Below are positions 61,034 to 64,000 of a stretch of 64,000 nucleotides of DNA, piece after piece. Below the pieces are notes generated by a model. It was not told the DNA's origin. It saw only the letters and a list, made by a program, of their open reading frames with translations, and made no database searches. Within the stretch, counting starts at the first letter, position 1. Every line of letters begins with the position of its first letter. Both the position numbers and the translations under genes were made by a program. The DNA comes from Proales similis (taxonomy: Eukaryota; Rotifera; Eurotatoria; Ploima; Proalidae): positions 1,178,001-1,242,000 of the forward strand of contig JAGVRJ010000013.1 of assembly GCA_019059635.1 (NCBI GenBank), in the 5' to 3' direction.

Positions 61034-61537
61034 TTAATGAGCGTAGAACGCGGCCAGCAATGAAGCCAACACGACCAGCACATTAACTGGGGAACTGGCG
61101 ACTGCGAAATTCGGAGTGGTCGACCTTGGTGAGCTGCGAGAGCTAGTCGACACAGAGCTCGAACTCGACGGAGCTGAAGGCTTGCTTGTGCTCGGAGCGC
61201 TCGAGCTCGACGGCTTGGAGGTCGAAGGGGTGCTCGGCGTGGACGGTGTAGAAGGCTTGGAAGTCGAAGGGGTAGAAGGACTCGACGGCTTGGAGGTCGA
61301 AGGAGTGCTCGGCGTGCTCGGACTCGACGGCTTGGAAGTCGAAGGGGTGCTCGGCGTGGACGGGGTAGAAGGCTTTGAGGTCGAAGGGGTGCTCGGACTC
61401 GTCGGCGCTGAGGTCGAAGGTGTAGAAGGACTTGATGTGCTCGGAGACGTGTCTTCCTTTAGATTTCGAGCCTCAGTTGCAATGAGGCAGATTGCCAACA
61501 GGCAGACAACGCTGGACGCTGAAATAAATTTCATCAT
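61034..61537 (-). CDS. Secreted Ser/Thr/Pro-repeat (mucin-like) protein, possibly GPI-anchored
   Basis: An intronless frame of 167 residues (or 166 from the second Met). Residues about 1-23 are a signal peptide (ISASSVVCLLAICLIATEA). The middle is made of imperfect 9-18-residue tandem repeats built from STPSTSKPS and STPSTP units, dense in candidate O-glycosylation sites. The end (VNVLVVLASLLAAFYAH) is hydrophobic and lacks a basic tail, as in GPI-anchor signals or a C-terminal membrane anchor. At the DNA level the repeats share a unit with CGACGGCTTGG on the + strand. Low-complexity sequence prevents assigning homology. A TATA box upstream fits a strongly or tissue-specifically expressed gene. 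Confidence 0.7.
   Translation of the reverse strand: MMKFISASSVVCLLAICLIATEARNLKEDTSPSTSSPSTPSTSAPTSPSTPSTSKPSTPSTPSTPSTSKPSSPSTPSTPSTSKPSSPSTPSTSKPSTPSTPSTPSTSKPSSSSAPSTSKPSAPSSSSSVSTSSRSSPRSTTPNFAVASSPVNVLVVLASLLAAFYAH
61190..61440. repeat. Coding minisatellite
   Basis: Repeats of about 27-54 nt sharing CTCGACGGCTTGGAGGTCG-like cores on the + strand. They encode the STPSTSKPS units of the - strand gene. Confidence 0.75.
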
Positions 61538-61587
61538 GTGTCGAGTTTAAAGCCTTGAATGAACCCATATCGGTTGCATGAATTGGG

Positions 61588-61593
61588 TTTTAT
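61588..61593 (-). promoter_or_regulatory. TATA box of Ser/Thr/Pro-repeat gene
   Basis: On the - strand GATATAAAACC lies about 50 nt 5' of the start codon, at a spacing that would put the start site roughly 20-25 nt before the ATG. It is the clearest TATA box I found in the window. Confidence 0.5.
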
Positions 61594-62436
61594 ATCGCTG
61601 GCTGAGAGATAAGCAAGTAAACGATAAAGTTTATTCTTATTCATGTGACAAGCCGACTGCTCAGTTTGCTGCAGTTTCAAATGCGCCTGTCGAGGCGCTA
61701 TGAATAAAGCACTTTGGGCATGAGAAGATAGAGCGCCGGCTTTGGGTGATTAAACTCAGTCACATGCTGTTTGCTCTGACTAGCTCAACAGCTCTGATCA
61801 GCTCGGGCAAACGCGGCAATCGAAGCGCGCTTGATAATCAAAAAGAATAGAAGGACTCATAGAAGAGAGTTGGGCTTAAGCCGAGCGACTGCAGCGTTCG
61901 CCTCTGGTCACTGGGCAGCTCAAGTGCTGGTCTTGGCTCGAGGCGTTCTGCCTTGTTTGCATTGTTCGACCTATCGGGTTGCACTGAACGGCAGTAGTTG
62001 AAAGCTTTTCTGCGGCCATTGTTTGAGAAATTCTCTTTTTTTGTTCGTCAAACTCCACTCTTGAGATTGAATAAGCTTTGAGATGAGAGGACGGCAAATG
62101 CCTGGTTGGGGCTCATTTAGAGCCGAGCGTCTAATTTGTAGGTTAAATGTTGACAAATTCCATAGAAACAAACACCAGTGCTCTTTGAATGGCTGAGCAC
62201 GTTGGTAAGACGCCATCGCAATAAGCATGAGCATTGGACGGAGATGAGTGCTTAAATAAGCTCACGCACAAAGCACCACCGCCAGCGCTAAAACAAAAAC
62301 AAGAAAAAGACCAAAAGAGACGAGCGAGTGAGAAAGAGAGCAAGGAAGGGAGAGAAAGAGGGAGAGAGAGAGAATAGCGAAAAAAGATCAATTGAGGAAG
62401 GACAATTGAGACCGTAGAAAAGTCCGCCGAGCAGTC
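61594..62436. other. Spacer between repeat-protein gene and last gene
   Basis: About 840 bases without a supported exon. A GA-rich stretch at about 62330-62372 lies just 5' of the last gene. Frames on the - strand at 61876-62391 look random. Confidence 0.45.
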
Positions 62437-64000
62437 ATGAGCGAATTTGTCGAGTTCAACGTCGATCTAAAAGATCTAAAAGAAAAATGCAAACAGTTCA
62501 AGCGGGCAGTTCAGTATTTGTGCAAAGTGCGACAGGCGTCGAGCATTCTGGACGACCAGATAAGCTACGCCGCTCTGTTCTATTTGAAATTCAGCCTGAA
62601 CGACGACCAAACGTTTGTTCTAAACAACGAAGACTGGAAGTATTTGCCCAAGAGCAAACTCGACCAGACGATTGTCGACTTGCTGAACGAGCTGAGCGCC
62701 AGATGCGACCAGTTTCAAGTGGACAACGTCAAAGTGGCCTCGACCAGCCCCAACCCGTCGGCCGATCTCAACGAGCGTTGCGTATCCATTCTGGACTATT
62801 TGATCATAATAATCAACAAGCTGGCCGACATTCAGCTGACCAACGAGAGCCTGCTCGCGTTCAGTCAAAGTCTGCGCCAGAATGGCCTGATGACTGCGCT
62901 GCTGAGCTTTTTCGCTCGAAAAGTCTACTTGAACAAAAAGTCGGGCGAGTTTGATCCGCAGGACCAGATGATTGGAATCTTGGCGGCGATCAGAAATTTG
63001 AGCGAGAATCCGTACATCGAACACGAATACTGGCAGCAGTTTGAACTTGACCAAGTGCTGGGCACATTCGGAGTGACCTGCGAGTACCAGGAGGCGTTCA
63101 AGAGCTTGTTTGCCGAAATCAAGTTCAACATTGAGCAAAAATCGCTGCCAGAGTGCTTGCAGGCGATCAGCGCTGCCAAAGAGATCGACCAGCTAGTCGA
63201 GCAGGAAGAGACGTTTCATTTGTTCTATCAAATGCGTTTCATCGTTAAACGGCCGGTGTTCAGCCAGTTTGAGTTGTTCATGGAATATGATCTGCGCGAG
63301 CCGCTAGAGCGTCTTCTGGCCCACTTTGCTCAGGCAAACATTGAATGGAACAAGAGCAAGATAGTGACGGAGAAGAAGCTCAAGGCGCCGGCCAGCATGG
63401 ACAGCCGCAAACTGAGCATCCTCTATTACCTGTTGAGTGCATTGAACGAGCTCATATTCCGCTCGATTGTGCTCAACAAGCATTTCGGCCGAATCGAAAT
63501 GGTCAAGACGTTGTTGCAGTTCTTGAGCGACCAGATGCTGAAGAGAATACCGACGGAGAAGAGCGCCGTCTTGCTGCTTGTGATCAAGAACCTGTCGATC
63601 ATGAGCCGGTGGGCAGAGGACTGCAAGTGCGAATGGAACAGTTTGAAACTGATCGAGATACTGCTCGGCATCATTAATCAGCTGAGCGGCAGGAAAGACA
63701 AAAACTACGACGAGCTGGTGGTGAGCGCCTATTACACGATCGGCAACATTGCGGACGACAATCAGATTGAGCAGCTGCCCGAGATCGAGTTTGTGATCAA
63801 GAAGCTGCTGTTCGAGCTCGACTCGGTCGCACAGCACTACGACGACGGCGACAGCCTGCCCAAGGTCAGAATTCAGTTTGTGAACGAGTCCAACAAAATA
63901 GATCGACACGAAGTGTCCTATTTCAACCGGGCCATTACAGGCACTCTCTACGGCCTCACTCGGTTCGCTGTCAACCAGAAAGCCAAACGCACCATATTCG
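62437..64000 (+). CDS. Helical-repeat (armadillo-like) protein, 5' part, truncated by window end
   Basis: An open frame from ATG at 62437 runs without a stop or intron to the last base (521 complete codons). The sequence is almost entirely helical, with repeated Leu/Ile-rich amphipathic segments of about 40 residues (ILDYLIIIINKLADIQL, ILYYLLSALNELIF, LLVIKNLSIMSRWAED, VVSAYYTIGNIADDNQ). This spacing, and the GNIADDN-type turns, look armadillo-like. I do not recognise a named family. ARM-repeat regions of this kind precede TIR or other signalling domains in some invertebrate proteins, but nothing of that kind is visible before the window ends. Codon use is like its neighbours. The gene is in + orientation after a short GA-rich 5' flank. 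Confidence 0.7.
   Translation, partial: MSEFVEFNVDLKDLKEKCKQFKRAVQYLCKVRQASSILDDQISYAALFYLKFSLNDDQTFVLNNEDWKYLPKSKLDQTIVDLLNELSARCDQFQVDNVKVASTSPNPSADLNERCVSILDYLIIIINKLADIQLTNESLLAFSQSLRQNGLMTALLSFFARKVYLNKKSGEFDPQDQMIGILAAIRNLSENPYIEHEYWQQFELDQVLGTFGVTCEYQEAFKSLFAEIKFNIEQKSLPECLQAISAAKEIDQLVEQEETFHLFYQMRFIVKRPVFSQFELFMEYDLREPLERLLAHFAQANIEWNKSKIVTEKKLKAPASMDSRKLSILYYLLSALNELIFRSIVLNKHFGRIEMVKTLLQFLSDQMLKRIPTEKSAVLLLVIKNLSIMSRWAEDCKCEWNSLKLIEILLGIINQLSGRKDKNYDELVVSAYYTIGNIADDNQIEQLPEIEFVIKKLLFELDSVAQHYDDGDSLPKVRIQFVNESNKIDRHEVSYFNRAITGTLYGLTRFAVNQKAKRTIF

Overview
This window is nuclear DNA from an animal. It has spliced protein-coding genes on both strands, and all their families are metazoan: CDK9, SEC16, DDX1, ARMC6, B4GALT7, MRPS31, a tandem-domain phosphofructokinase, an astacin metalloprotease with TSP1/MAM/CUB modules, a paired-type homeobox gene and a Dbl-family RhoGEF. 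The homeobox gene most resembles homeobrain, which vertebrates lack. Introns are very short (mostly 40-85 nt, GT-AG) and genes are often separated by only a few hundred bases, so a small invertebrate with a compact genome is likely. I cannot place it in a phylum.

Layout. 1-3.5 kb: the last exon of PNPO (+), CDK9 (+) and a small single-pass membrane protein (-). 3.7-10.5 kb: a 1996-residue NACHT/WD-repeat protein of the NWD1/NWD2 type (-). 10.8-17.5 kb: a doubtful exon, SEC16 (+) and a polyamine/spermine oxidase (+). 19.3-26.2 kb: a MEGF9-like membrane protein (+) and a 17-exon secreted astacin with about eight TSP1 repeats (+). 26.3-32.9 kb: DDX1, MRPS31 and ARMC6 (all -). 33.2-34.2 kb: B4GALT7 (+), divergent from ARMC6. 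34.2-40.6 kb: an intronless homeobrain-like gene (-) inside a large non-coding domain rich in TAATTA-type sites. 40.6-44.2 kb: phosphofructokinase (+) and NCBP2 (+). 44.2-47.2 kb: mostly non-coding, with a possible two-exon microgene (-). 47.2-48.5 kb: an intronless four-EF-hand protein with a long disordered N-terminus (+). 48.5-52.8 kb: non-coding. 52.8-60.7 kb: an MCF2L/Dbs-like RhoGEF (+). 61.0-61.5 kb: a secreted Ser/Thr/Pro-repeat protein (-). 62.4-64.0 kb: the 5' part of a helical-repeat gene (+) that runs off the window.

The genes do not form one pathway. Housekeeping genes (transcription elongation, ER export, RNA helicase, mitoribosome, glycolysis, cap binding) are tightly packed with minimal spacers. 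The three probable signalling or developmental genes (homeobrain-like, EF-hand protein, RhoGEF) carry the long non-coding flanks or introns. Exon structures were derived by hand from reading-frame continuity, splice consensus and family knowledge. For every multi-exon gene that is complete in the window, the joined exon lengths are an exact multiple of three. I see no virus, transposon, CRISPR array or tRNA gene.
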